Shown: positions 10,588 through 22,260 of the stretch, piece after piece | How the letters are laid out: each line of letters starts with the position of its first letter | How positions within the stretch are numbered: the stretch's first letter is position 1 | Assembly: GCF_014898055.3 (NCBI RefSeq) | Contig: NW_026555331.1 | Location: forward strand, 105,769,194 to 105,833,193 | DNA length: 64,000 nt | Source: Talpa occidentalis | Taxonomy: Eukaryota > Chordata > Mammalia > Eulipotyphla > Talpidae | Reading direction: 5' to 3' | Notes under the pieces: model-generated | The model's input: the letters and a program-made list of their open reading frames with translations, nothing else | Told to the model about the DNA's origin: nothing | Database searches by the model: none | Program-made: the position numbers and the translations under genes

Positions 10588-11450
10588 ATTCTTCAACCAC
10601 ACCTATGTCCTTTTGGTATTGACAGTTGACAGAGGAAGAAAATGCTTGGCGCAGGTTTGCAGATGATTCCTTGCAAGTTGAATGGCACCAGGTGAGTGGG
10701 GGTAGCTGAAACCCTTCAACCCAAGTCAGAAATGTGGTAAGGGAAGTTCTCTCAAAGCTGAGCACTGACAGGAGACATGGACAGAAGTAGGGGTGTATAA
10801 ATTCATGGCTGACTAGTGGCTAGATTGGCATATGGAGGATAAAGGAGTCCGAGGAGGCAGTTTGCAGCTGGATCTCTCCATGTGGACACTGTCCTTTGTG
10901 AATGCTTGCTGTAAGCCTTCCACCAACCAACAAGCTCTCAGTCATCAATTGGATGGTACCGCCTGTTCTGTGGATGCTTTATCCTCCTTCGCAGCCACTC
11001 TGTGGCTTGCTCGATAGACTCATGTAGAATGTGGCTGTTGTGGCAGAACTGGAAGGCACATGTTGGCTTGACAAGATGAACTTACCGTAGCTGATCTGGC
11101 TCCTGTCACTGCCTCACCTGCTGACAACAGAGGCCAGTGCCAAGCCCTGACATGGCATCATTCCTCAGGGGAAGCATTCGTTACCTGGTAGTAAGTTTAT
11201 TACATTGAAATCCTGCCATGATGGGAGAAGTTATTGGAATTGTACTGCAACCTGCAAGACTACTAAAGACTTGGACCCTTCAGAAATGAAGGTTTAGGTC
11301 TTACTCCTGGGTAAGAATTCCAAGCAACTGAAGTGTGTTGGTTAAAGGTACAGGGAACATGGCATGAATAGTGGAAGAAGCTCATTATCAACAATTATGC
11401 AACCGTTATCATTACCAACCCGCTAGTCTTGTTACCAGTTATAAAAACAA
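10588..11450 (+). pseudogene. ERVL-type endogenous retrovirus pol remnant (RNase H to integrase end)
   Basis: Plus-strand nucleotide blocks resemble mammalian ERVL pol in the right order. A block near 10622-10700 corresponds to the start of the RNase H region, blocks near 11100-11230 to integrase, and a block near 11277-11400 to the last part of pol. The frame is destroyed by many stops and indels, and long internal parts are missing, so nothing can be expressed. L1 copy 1 is inserted immediately on its left (duplication ends at 10587). Similarity is recalled from memory, not computed. Confidence 0.6.
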
Positions 11451-12460
11451 GAACTTTCGTGGCTCTGCATATTTTCTTCTTTGCTTGTTTATAGAACACT
11501 AAGTGTTAGTAGTTAACTTTACAATTTAGTTATGGAATATCCAAAGTGCAATGGTAACTAAAAGAGAAGAGAGATTGGCCCTACCCCAGAGTGAATACAG
11601 TAGCTAAGGCTGCCTCCTGACAGTGGTCCCACTGTGCACCCTGCCTTTTGCGGAGCCTGCATTCGTCTGTATGAGGCATGTAGATGCATTTTGTTAGATG
11701 GAGTACAATGGAATATGTGGTTCTGAATATCAGAGGGTGGATGTATCAGATTGTGTCTTTTGGTAGGTCCAAGTTCATCCTTCTAGATACCTTCCAACCC
11801 CTTTCCCAGACTCACTCATTGACTAATTTCACAATAGGTTCTTCCAGTGGGAGGCACTGGCATAGGTTCCAGAGTGGGAGGAAGAGAACACCATTGCCCC
11901 CACTACTGGCGGCAGCAGGGACATGCAGGGGCAAGACTGTTCTACTAGGGCCTCCAGCAGCCTGGAGGTGGTTTCAGCACATCTGCAGGCAGCGTCCACT
12001 CAGAGGCTCCAGCAGATGGGCAGTGGCGGCTTCCAATCTTTAGGTGAGAGCTCCTTTCTTTGCTCCTCAACCCTTCCAGCCGTTGTGCTTTTTAAAAGAC
12101 CAGCTCCCTCTATGACACACTTTTCTGCTTGAAATATACAATGATTTCCCTTTTCCTGTTTGGGCACCAAATGGTACAGAATCTTTCCATATCCACACAA
12201 AATGAACTTCCTCATTCCCTAGTTTTTAAAAAAATGCATCATGTTTATATAAGAAGACCTAGATAATGGGTACTTAATTTGCTCTTCTCTTTCAGTCAGT
12301 AAGAGCAGCATGGTATACCCATCTTAGGAAAGTATTGTCAAGTCATATATCTGGCAACGTTTGTCTTCTCCATTTGGAATTATACCCACCAAAGTTCTTA
12401 GGTGAGGATATAAATGACTGAAACGGCATTAAGCTAGGCTCTGGAATCTAGAGAATGTCT
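11451..12460. other. Intergenic, probable old repeat sequence, no gene
   Basis: The left part may be the 3' portion of the ERVL element. The stretch near 11820-12060 (GGGAGGCACTGGCATAGG, GGCAGCAGGGACATGC) has the look of an old repeat, but I cannot name it. Confidence 0.4.
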
Positions 12461-12535
12461 AGTTATTTATTGCTTGATATTTATTGCTAGTTATTTATTG
12501 CTTGATATTTATTCCCAGTTATTTATTGCTTGATA
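12461..12535 (+). repeat. 28-bp tandem repeat, 2.7 copies
   Basis: The unit AGTTATTTATTGCTTGATAT plus TTATTGCT repeats at 12461-12488, 12489-12516 (last bases differ) and 12517-12535 (partial). It is a short minisatellite in intergenic sequence. Confidence 0.9.
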
Positions 12536-12879
12536 AGTATTCTAAAATATCATACGTGAATATCCTGGCCTTATCTATATCTTTCATGAATTGCATGCGT
12601 CTCGAGCCTTGTTTTATATCACCTCTTGAATATGTAAATGTGATGTGTGCAGGTGGGGTAGTGCCTTTCCCATCTGTGATTATCGTCATCTGAATGTGTC
12701 ATTGAGTGGCACTCAGACGAGCCCTCTACCTTCATGTGAAAGGGTTCTGTTTTTCTCCTGAGGAAGAAACTGATGACACAGCCAATACTGCACATAAGGT
12801 AGTGACTCAAATCGAGGTCTAGTTTGTTTTATTATTGGTCTAATTCCAAATCCCTTTCATGCAGCAGTGCTCCTTAGAG

Positions 12880-14470
12880 GCCATTTTTTTCCTTAATTAT
12901 GAAATAGTTTAAATGATTTGTGGGCAGCACTCTGTCAGTCAGTGCCCGGGTCCACCTTGGGGCTGGAGGACTGCCCAGTCCAGCACAATGCCATTGGCCC
13001 CAAGAGGCTGCCCTTTTCCCTGTCTTGGCCATCTGCTCTTCTGCTTCTGCTAGACAAAAGAGTGAAGCTTTCTTCAGCTCTTTGCTAATACCATCCCATA
13101 ATTCTGTTTTCTGATTTATCTTCTTTAATTAAACAGCACTTTTGCTGTCTTCTCGTATTTTAGGTATTCACATCATTCTAGCATTCTGTTTTCAATTCTT
13201 AGACTTGTTTGAATTTTCTAAAATGCAAGCAATTGGGTCCTGTTTACAGTTGCCATGGCAACTGCCCATCAGCCTTTTACTTGGGAGGCTTTTTCTTCAG
13301 CAGCTCTCCACTTTGACAGCAACTTAGAGTGTGACAGGAATCCTCAAACATTCACAAGCATGTTGGCCAGCAGGGAGATGGGTTTGCATTCCTAAGGTGA
13401 ATATCCAGCCTTGTTTCATATCGTTCCACTCCTGTAAGCTTCAATATAATCCCTTTAAAGCATGAATCCCTGGCAAATCCAAGCCGCTGTGGTGTGCAAA
13501 TTCTAATTAAGGACAAAAACCAAAGCTGCTTTTGGTCATAATGCTGTTATACTGTCAACCTCATTGTCAGCCAAATTAACAAAATATATTTCTAGTAACC
13601 CAGCTCATGGTGCTAAGAGATCAATAGCCAAATCCACTTAACTCTCAGAAGCTTAAATGTCATTGAATCACATTTCCTGTTTGTGGCACTGAATCCTGGA
13701 AGATATGCATAGAATACATGCAAATACTTAAAAAAAATGAGAAGACAGGAAATGATTTTATGTTACTTCTTATGTTTTAGTAATATGATCACATCTAATG
13801 CAGTTAACAAAAGTTTATACTCCTAACACTTAATATTAAGCAGCAATTATTTAATAAAACTGGTACATTGATTTGCTCATGTTTTTAGACAGCCAGATCA
13901 ACAAGTTAAGTCCCCAACTGGATCATGCACACATTTCATGGCAATTCGCTTTACAACTATCAAAACAGGTGGAACATGGAATTTCCATCCCCAGACCTTC
14001 AATAGCACATTAGAGATCTCACTGCATATGCTTTTATTTTTACAAGAATTCCGCATACAAGCAGAAGAAGGCACTATTAGAAGCTCCAGGTCTGACCTCC
14101 TTACAAATTAGTTTTACCTCCTGGTGGTACATATTCCCTAAGCTCAAAGTCAAAGTAAACTCCTAGGTCTCCATCTGCATTTCAGTCAAAGCATTCAGTT
14201 CTGTCTCTTTCATCCTAGTTTTACTGTTGGGAGTACCACTGGCTTTCTCCTCAGCTGTCAACACATTTGGAACAGACTTTTCTCTCTGGAAAAAGATTGT
14301 ACAGCAGTCTGGATTTTCATTCATTGTAAATGAGAGAGACTTTAAAAAAAATTGTTTAAGAGTCACTGCACAGCTTCAAGTGGGATTTGGCCAACAGTTG
14401 GAGTTCTATTAAATCAGCTCAACCTCTGGCTTAAGTAGCCAAGAATAATTAAGACTACAACGATATGGAA
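12880..14470. other. Unique intergenic sequence, possible conserved non-coding block
   Basis: No interspersed repeat was recognised here. The region contains homeodomain-type TAATTA words (near 13128 and 13504) and the RFX-type palindrome. No coding exon is apparent. Regulatory function is a guess from composition and position between genes. Confidence 0.3.
13247..13264. promoter_or_regulatory. Perfect 18-bp palindrome, RFX X-box type
   Basis: CAGTTGCCATGGCAACTG is identical to its reverse complement. Its core GTTGCCATGGCAAC is the classical symmetric X-box bound by RFX factors. It lies in about 1.5 kb of sequence where I see no repeat. Binding is inferred from the motif only. Confidence 0.55.
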
Positions 14471-14924
14471 TATTTTCATAATTATCCATTCATGTTTGCT
14501 TTGCTCACCCACAGATGAAGAGAATTGAGAAAATTTTTCTTAGTATATCTAATATGAATTTCATTCCTTCTATTAGAGTTCAGAATCCCCTATTCAGGCA
14601 TAATGGAAGAGGACAATCTGTTTGCTATTGCTGACAGGACTTAGCTCTTGTAACTGACAAAGGAGTTCTGATATGACACTTTGCAGAATTTTTATTTGTA
14701 ATGAAAGAGAGGGCTGAATTACTAAATGCATAGTGGTTGCTTTCATATTTAAAGTTAAGTTAGATAAAAATTGATTTTAAGAGTTTCATTGCTTCCTGAG
14801 AGTGAAACTAGGTCAGATTTTCCATTGTTAACTCCAAGATAGACCAACAGTTGTGTTTCATACAAAACACCACAAAATCCAAAAGATGGCCAAATTCTGA
14901 ATTTCCCATTAGAAAGTACCTCAG

Positions 14925-15045
14925 TTCATTCAACGACAAATGTTAACGAACACTGATGAAGTGCCAGGTATACTACAAGGAGCTGGGAACGTAGAGTCAA
15001 ACACAATAGAGCAAAGTCCTTGTATTTATAGAGCTGATGTAGTTT
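14925..15045 (-). mobile_element. L2 3' end
   Basis: The plus strand reads as the reverse complement of an L2 3' end: TTCATTCAACGACAAATG, GTGCCAGGTATACTACAAGG, AGCTGGGAACGTAGAG and CAAAGTCCTTGTATTTATAG. L2 has been extinct since early mammalian evolution. Confidence 0.65.
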
Positions 15046-17450
15046 CTCTTGAGGGCTTCTGGAATAAATTGAAACATTAACAAAGTGTTGGATTGGTGAG
15101 CAAACTGGTGTTTTGCACTAAATGGGTGAAGTCACAATTATAATAAAAGCTATAATTAAAAATACACACAAAGAACTTCTGTGACTTTCTTTTCCTTTAT
15201 GCAGCTTCAAAATCCCTAAATTTCTTCACTGTTGTGCTGATTATAATGAATAAAATTTTTATATGCATTTTCCCTATGGAAAGGGCTGCTTTCTGGAAAC
15301 TGTCTTGCCAAGAAATATACATCTTTTCTGGGGAGATTCAGACATGGAGCTGTAAATGATTCTGGCAGGATGAGTACTAAAGGGAGAGGATATTAGCAAT
15401 TGGAAAATAGCTTTGTTGCCACAGGCTACATGTGATGGCATTAGAAGCCACATGATAGAATTAGACTGAGGATATGTGAGGTCTGGTTTAACTCAAAACA
15501 TCCAACAGCCCACCATGAATTGATTGTCGGACAGCCAGAGAGGCAGTAGAACATACCTTTTATTATCTCTGGGATGGGGATCTTATTTTGAAATGTAGAG
15601 GCTTGGGAGAATGATGAGAAATCATCATTATTCTCCTAGATGCTTTGCTCTGTTCCACCCCCCTCGCTTCCTAGTCTTGGTCTGGAAGAGTTATAAACTG
15701 CACCATCCCTATTGCTACAAGAAAAGAGAAAAAAGAAGAAGCAGGAGATAGAGGAGGAGAAGCTGGGGGAAGGAGATGTTTTTCTGCATTGCAAGTGACT
15801 TGAAGGTTTTGGACTGTGCTGGCTAAGGTGTAGCTGCTGCCACATGGGCCCCGCCCACCTGGGCACCTGGGCCCTTCTCCAGTTGCCTCTAATCATTTCA
15901 GCCAAACTGAGGGTTATTTAATGTTGTCGATGGTAGGTTTCCTTTCCTCTTCAATTTCTTATTTTGTCCTGCCTTTGGTTTGTTTTCCTTTGAGTAGCCC
16001 AAGTTGTAAATAAATTCATTCGTTGCTATGGGCAAAAGCAGCTTCAACAACCACCCAAAAACACCTGCAGGACACAAAGGTGGTTCACTTGTAAAATATG
16101 CAGTTACACCAAAATGCTCAAATGAGTCTTCTCTTTTGGCCATAAACATGCCCCTCTACTTCTTCGGCATAGGCCCCACAGCTCTTCCAGAACGAACCAT
16201 CCCCAAAGCAGATGGAAGGCCACATCAGAGAAGAACTTAGGTTTTTTGGCCTGATTTCTATTAAGTCTTCTCTGTATTTTTTTTATAAACATGAACACAT
16301 GTTTATTTTCATACTTAAAGAGGTTTATAATCCTGGACATTGAAAATAAATAAACTTTATATTTCCTAATTGATGGTTCTGTCGTAGGTGGTTTTACTTG
16401 ATTTGAGCTATGTTTCATTGTGTTACAAAATGATTGGGCTCCTTTAAGAAGCCACAAGCTCTAGACACTGAATTGGGAAAAATTAGTCACCAGAGAGAGA
16501 ATTAGGAACAGCTTGGGGCAGCTAATAGTGGTAAAATCAGAGACCCAAGAGGAGCCAAATGCCTCTCTAGGAACTACTCCAATGCCTCAAGCCCACATGG
16601 AATGGGAGAACTTCATAGGCACCATCTTGGTAATGATGATGAAGGCTTGGATTCTGTGAAGCAAGGATGTCCCATAGTGTTAAATAGCTGACTTTGACCT
16701 CCTGCCCGGGAGGGATAGGAGGGGATTCAGGTGCAAGCACATAGTGTCTTTGTCTCAGTTTACAGGGTTTGGTGGTCCATGGGTCCCCTAATCATAAAAT
16801 TCAGTGACTGTTGAGCACCTCGTGTGGCCCTTGAAGGAGTCAGTGGCTTTATGATCACTTTCCCCAAGTTGCTGAAATCAGTTCAAGATACACTGGATCT
16901 CAGTTAGTTAATGGATATTATTAAAAAATGCAGTATGAGTAAATGAGGAAAATAGGACATAGTATTGTTTCAAATGCGAATAATGTATAATCTATAAATG
17001 ATAAGAGTGGAGGACTAAATTGAAAGTTTAAAAGAGACCATATCTGGCTTATGCACCTACAGATATTTCTATGTTCTGCATATTTATGGAACTGAAATTA
17101 AGTGTTTAAAATGCACCCAGTCCCAAAAGCACACACTCAAAAAAAACCTTATCTAATTCTCCCTTTGATATTTGCTTTCATGCACACACCAGAGCCTGCA
17201 CCTTATTTACAATGATACAATCCTAGCACACACCGAAGTGACTAACCTTTAGCTGAACTCCAGACTGGCTGGAGCTGGGAGATCACAAATGCAGAGCAGA
17301 GGCACTAGCCTGAGGTGAAGGTCCCACCAACAGAAATTAGAACGCCAGTAATCTGAGAGAACCCTCCTCATTCTTATTCATGCCTTGTAACTCACCAGTG
17401 TACTTCAGCTAAGAACACATTCTTTACTCAGAGCCCTCTCCGGAGCCAAT
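15046..17450. other. Intergenic, no gene or clear repeat seen
   Basis: This is a mixed unique sequence. Short frames of 60-120 codons on both strands show no domain, splice context or codon pattern. Confidence 0.55.
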
Positions 17451-17460
17451 AGTATTTAAC

Positions 17461-17748
17461 TACTTTTTTTTTTTTAAGATTTATTTTTATTTATTTATAC
17501 AAGCACTGGGTACAGTCAGAAGCACAGGAGGGTGAGAGAATTCACCAGAGCCAGAGCGGGGTGCAGAGCAGGCAGAAGGACCGAAGCACACTGCTGAGGG
17601 GAGCAGCGGGCGGCAGGAGAGGTCTGCGCGCCATGTGGGACCCTCCTCCGGTGGTGGCCGGGGAGCAGCCGGAGATTGAACCGGCGCTGCAGAGGCTGCA
17701 GGCAGCTTCGCAACCCAGCGCTCAACCACTGCGCCACCGGGGAGGCCC
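17461..17748 (-). mobile_element. tRNA-derived SINE, young subfamily a (copy 2)
   Basis: This is a full-length SINE with its head at 17748 and its tail at 17461. It is flanked by AGTATTTAAC (17451-17460) and AGCATTTAAC (17749-17758), a target-site duplication with one mismatch. The sequence is close to copies 1, 4 and 12. It lies only about 60 bases from the 3' end of L1 copy 2. Confidence 0.92.
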
Positions 17749-17809
17749 AGCATTTAACTCCTTTATTCTTAACCCTGGCCCCCTAACTTTTATAACCTTA
17801 TTCCCTTTC

Positions 17810-20800
17810 TTTTTTTTTTTGAACTTACCTTTAATTCTTTTATTTATTTTTTTAATTTAAATATTTTATTTTATATAATTCTTACATCTTTTTTCATCTT
17901 TGTACAATGTATGCATTTTCATTTTGGTTATATTCCCCATACAATTGCACCCCCCCCCTTATTTTGACTCTAGTCCTTCCTTTCCCCACTCCTTCCTCCA
18001 CCCCCCCCCACAGTGTGTCTCTGGTTTATAGTTGCTTGTTGATTTTGATTTTTACTTTGCATTGATAGACTTTTTCCTGGTCTCTTATTTAGGTTTTCTA
18101 AATTCCTGCTATGAGTGAGACCATCCGGTACTTTTCTTTTTCTTTCTGACTTATTTCACTGAACATGATCCCTTCTAGCTCCATCCATGTTGCTGCAAAC
18201 TGCATGTGTTTATCTTTTTTGATTGCTGAGTAATATTCCATTGTGTATATATACCACATCTTCTTGATCCAGTCATCTATTTTTGGGCATTTGGGTTGTT
18301 TCCAAAGCTTAGCTATTGTGTTAAATAGTGCTGCTATAAACATAGGGATGAGATGCACTTTGGAATTACTGTTTCTGTGTCATTTGGGTAAATACCTAGG
18401 AGTGGAATTGCTGAATCATATGGAAGCTCTGTGTTTAGTAGGTCAAGAAATCTCCACACAGCTCTCCATAGTGGTTGGGCCAATTTGCACTCCCACCAGC
18501 AGTGCAGGAGAGTTCCTTTTTCTCCACATCCTCACCAACATTTGTTGTTGCTAATTTTTTTAATATGTGCCAATCTCACTGGTGTAAGATGGTATCTCAT
18601 GGTAGTTTTGATTTGCATTTCCCTGATTACAAGTGATGTTGAACATTTTTTCATATGCCTGTTGGCCATTTGCATTTCCTCTTCAGAGAAGTTTCTTTTT
18701 AGCTCTTCTGCCCATTTTTTGACTGGATTATTTTCTTTGTTGTTGTTGAGTCTCATCAGCTCTTTGCAGATTTTTGTGATCAGTCCTTTATCATTAGTGT
18801 TGGGTGCAAAAATGTTCTCCTAGTTGGTGGGGTTTCTCTTTGTTTTTGTTATTGTCTCTTTTGCTGTGCAGAAGCTCTTTAATTTGATGTAGTCCCAGCT
18901 GTTTATCTTTGCCTTCACTAGCACTGCTTTGGGTGATGTGTCTGTAAAGATGTCTTTGATGTGCAAATCACGTAGTGTTTCGCCTGTATTTCCTTCTATA
19001 TATTTTATGGTTTCAGGTCTTATGTCTAGTTCTTTAATCCATTTGAGTTGGTTTTTTGTAGGTGTGTGAGGTAGTGGTCAAGCTTCATTCTTTTGCATGT
19101 AGCGACCCAGTTTTCCCAGCACCATTTATTGAACAAACTTTCTTTGCTCCAGTGCATGTTCTTTGCTCCTTTGTCAAAGATTAGTTGACCATAAATCTGT
19201 GGGTTTATTTCTGGATTTTCTATTTGATTCCATTGGTCAGTGTGTCTGTTCTTGTTCCAATACCATGCAGTTTTGATGATTATGGCTTTGTAGTATAGTT
19301 TGAAGTCTGGGCGTGTGATGCCTCCATTCCCTTCTTTTTTTTTCAGGAGAGCTTTGGCTATTCGGGGTTTTTTGTGATTCCATATGAATTTCATCATTAA
19401 TTGTTCTATTTCTTTGAAGAATGACATTGAAATTTTGATTGGAATAGCATTGAATCTGTATATTGCTTTTGGTAGGATGGCCATTTTAATAATGTTTATT
19501 CTTCCAATCCATGAGCAGGGGATGTCTTTCCATTTCTTTGTGTCTTCTTCTATTTCTTTTAACAGTGTTTTATAGTTTTCTTTGTATGGGTCCTTTACCT
19601 CTTTTGTTAGCTTTATTCCCAAATATTTGATTTTTTTGTTTCAATAATAAAAGGATGGTTTTTTTGATTTCTTCTTCTTCAGACTTATTGTTTGTGTATA
19701 GGAAGGCTACTGACTTTTGCGTGTTGATTTTGTATCCTGCCACTTTACTGAACTGATTGATGAGTTGAATTAGTTTTTCTGTGGAGTTTTTGGGGTTCTC
19801 TGTGTATATTATCATATCATCTGCAAATAGTGATAGTTTGACTTCTTCTTTTCCTGTTTGGATTCCTTGGATGTCTTTCTCTTGTCTTATTGCTCTGGCT
19901 AGGACTTCCAGTATTATATTGAAAAGCAGTGGTGAAAGTGGACATCCTTGTCTTGTTCCAGATCTTAATGGAATTGCTTTTAGCTTTTCACCATTGAGAA
20001 TGATACTGGCTGTTGGCTTGTCATAGATGGCCTTTATGATGTTGAGGTATGTTCCTTGTATCCCAAGAATTTCAAGGGCTTTTATCATGAATGGGTGTTG
20101 CACTTTGTCGAAAGCTTTCTCAGCATCTATTGATATTATCATATGGTTTTTATATTTCTTTTTGTTGATGTGTTGGATAATGTTGATTGATTTTCGGATG
20201 TTAAACCATCCTTGTGTCCCTGGAATGAATCCTACTTGGTCGTGGTGAATTATCTTATGGATACATTGTTGGATTCTGATAGCTAAAATTTTATTGAGGA
20301 TTTTTGCATCAGTGTTCATTAGGGAGATTGGCCTGTAGTTTTCCTTTTTTGTGTTGTCCTTGTTTGGTTTTGGTATTAGTGTAATGTTGGCTTCATAGAA
20401 CGTGTTTGGTATTGTCCCTTCCTTCTCAATTTTTTGGAAGAGTTTGTGAAGGACAGGCACTAATTCGTCTCTGAATGTTTGGTAGAATTCATTTGTAAAT
20501 CCATCAGGTCCTGGGCTTTTGTTTTTGGGGAGGTTTTTGATTACCATTTCAATTTCGCTAATTGTAATTGGTCTGTTTAGGTGTTCTATTTCTTCTTTAT
20601 CTAGCTTTGGGTGATTGTAGAGTTGTAGGAATTTGTCCATCTCCTCTAGATTGTTGAACTTGTTTCCATATAACTCTTCATAGTAGTTACTGATTATTCT
20701 TTTGATTTCTGCTGTGTCCGTTGTGATTTCTCCTCTTTCATTTGTGATCCTGTTTATTTGTGCTTTCTCCCTTTTTTCCTTTGTGAGCCTGGCTAGGGGT

Positions 20801-21013
20801 TTGTCTATTTTATTAATTTTTTCAAAGAACCAGCTCTTGGTTTCATTGATCTTTTGGATTGTTTTTTTAGTTTCAATTTCATTTATTTCTGCTTTGGTTT
20901 TTATTATTTCTTTTCTTCTACTGGTTTTGGGGTTTTTTTGTTGTTCTTTTTCTAGATCTTTGAGCTTCGAGATTAGGTTGTTTCTTTGAGTTTTTTCTTG
21001 TTTCTTGATGTGA
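17810..21013 (-). mobile_element. 5'-truncated L1, copy 2
   Basis: This minus-strand L1 of about 3.2 kb matches copy 1 almost base for base from its 3' UTR up to the middle of ORF2. It then stops abruptly at about 21013, within the region equivalent to 8293 of copy 1. It keeps the reverse transcriptase (SPGPDGF near 20515, FADD near 19815) and the Cys-rich end, but it has frame breaks near 19630-19660 and near 19045-19070 and a stop in the C-terminal part. ORF1, the endonuclease and the 5' UTR are absent. I could not find a clear target-site duplication. The 3' end continues about 100 bases beyond the copy 1 homology before a short A11 tail. Confidence 0.93.
19026..20640 (-). pseudogene. L1 ORF2 fragment of copy 2
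   Basis: The fragment reads in two overlapping frames, about 20640 to 19570 and 19622 to 19026 on the minus strand. It covers the reverse transcriptase core and part of the C-terminal region. The frame change lies near 19630-19660, where two T/A runs differ in length from copy 1. At 6613-6622 of copy 1 this copy has nine T rather than ten and stays in frame, so it serves as the reference for that break. Confidence 0.88.
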
Positions 21014-21562
21014 AGGCTCCAAGAATCTTATGCAGTGACAAGGACTTTGGCAAAGGTTTCCTCTCTGCTAATCAGGCCATCACATTATGTCTGTCTCTGT
21101 GGTCCCTTCATGCCTGGTAGCCATCTGCTGCCTCTGGGCAAGGCTGAAAACCCCAATGCCTATGCCTTCCACTCCATAGATGATCCACCCCAAAATTCTT
21201 CCCCTCTGGGATCTTGCTCCAACCTGGCCCCTGCCAAGAAGCAGAACCCATTGAACTTGCTCCTCCCTCCTTTAATCTGCTGGTTCTCACCTGTTTTTCT
21301 AAACTACTCAGCTTTTCTCAAACCCTGTCCTCCCCTTGGGCCTCTGGCTCTTAGAAACCAAAGGCCAGAATTCTTCTGCTTCTCATCCTGCCACTTGCCT
21401 CACCAAAGCAACAGACATGAGTCTGCTACATGCTCAAATGGTGGATGAAAAAGGAAAACTTCAAACTATTCTGACACAAGGCAGAAATGCACATTACAGG
21501 AGAGAGGCAGATAATCCAGAGAACAAATGGAAAGAAATAAACCAGGTGAAAGGAAGACTTAA
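21014..21562. other. Intergenic, no gene seen
   Basis: This sequence adjoins the truncated 5' end of L1 copy 2. A 137-codon frame at 21035-21448 has no recognised homology and is treated as chance. Confidence 0.5.
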
Positions 21563-21578
21563 AGCATCTTACATTTTC

Positions 21579-21850
21579 TTTTTTTTTTTTAAAAGATTTA
21601 TTTATTTATACAAGAACCGGGGTATAGGCCAGATGCGTGGGAAGGTGAGAAGATTCACCAGAGACAGAGCATGGAACAGAACAGGCAGACTGATTGAAAT
21701 ACACTGCTGAGGGGAGCAGGGTGTGAGACAGGAGAGATCTGCCTCACCATGTGGGAATCTCACCAGCCAGCAGGGACCAAACTGGCACTGCAGTGGCTGT
21801 GGATAGCTTCACAGCACTGTGCTCAACCGCCTGCGCCACCAGGGAGGCCC
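21579..21850 (-). mobile_element. tRNA-derived SINE, older subfamily b (copy 3)
   Basis: The body is diverged, with the subfamily b signature GTATAAATAAATAAATC preceded by CGGTTCTT. The flanking duplication AGCATCTTACATTTTC is perfect over 16 bases (21563-21578 and 21851-21866). The head ends exactly at 21850. Confidence 0.92.
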
Positions 21851-21989
21851 AGCATCTTACATTTTCGACTGAGCTTTAAAAACTGGGCAGCATTTCACTT
21901 TGTAGAGCATGATGGGCAGAAAGAGAGACCCAAACAAACAGTAAATAGAAATGGTATACAGTTGAGGGTACTCAGTCCTCACTTGACTA

Positions 21990-22260
21990 GATGTATTTGA
22001 TCAGGTAAAATAAGTCAAAAAGTAGATTGGAGCCAGTTTGCACCGGGCCTTCAAAGTTATGGTGCTCTGATGTTAACTTAAAGATATGAGGTGGTCACAG
22101 GGCCATGGGAGAGTAGGTTAGAGTTGTGCATTATAAAATGAAATAGTAACACTGTCTATATGGATTCATGGTTGGGGATGATGACGGCAAGGCTAGAAGC
22201 AGGTCGGACTTTCAATAGGCTATGCAATAGCCTGGAAAATGGAAGGAAAAAAAGAAGAGA
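21990..22260 (-). mobile_element. L2-like ancient repeat fragment
   Basis: AGCCAGTTTGCACCGGGCCTTC and GCAGGTCGGACTTTCAATAG followed by GCTATGCAATAGCCTGG resemble parts of the fragment at 42085-42660. It is strongly decayed. Confidence 0.35.
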
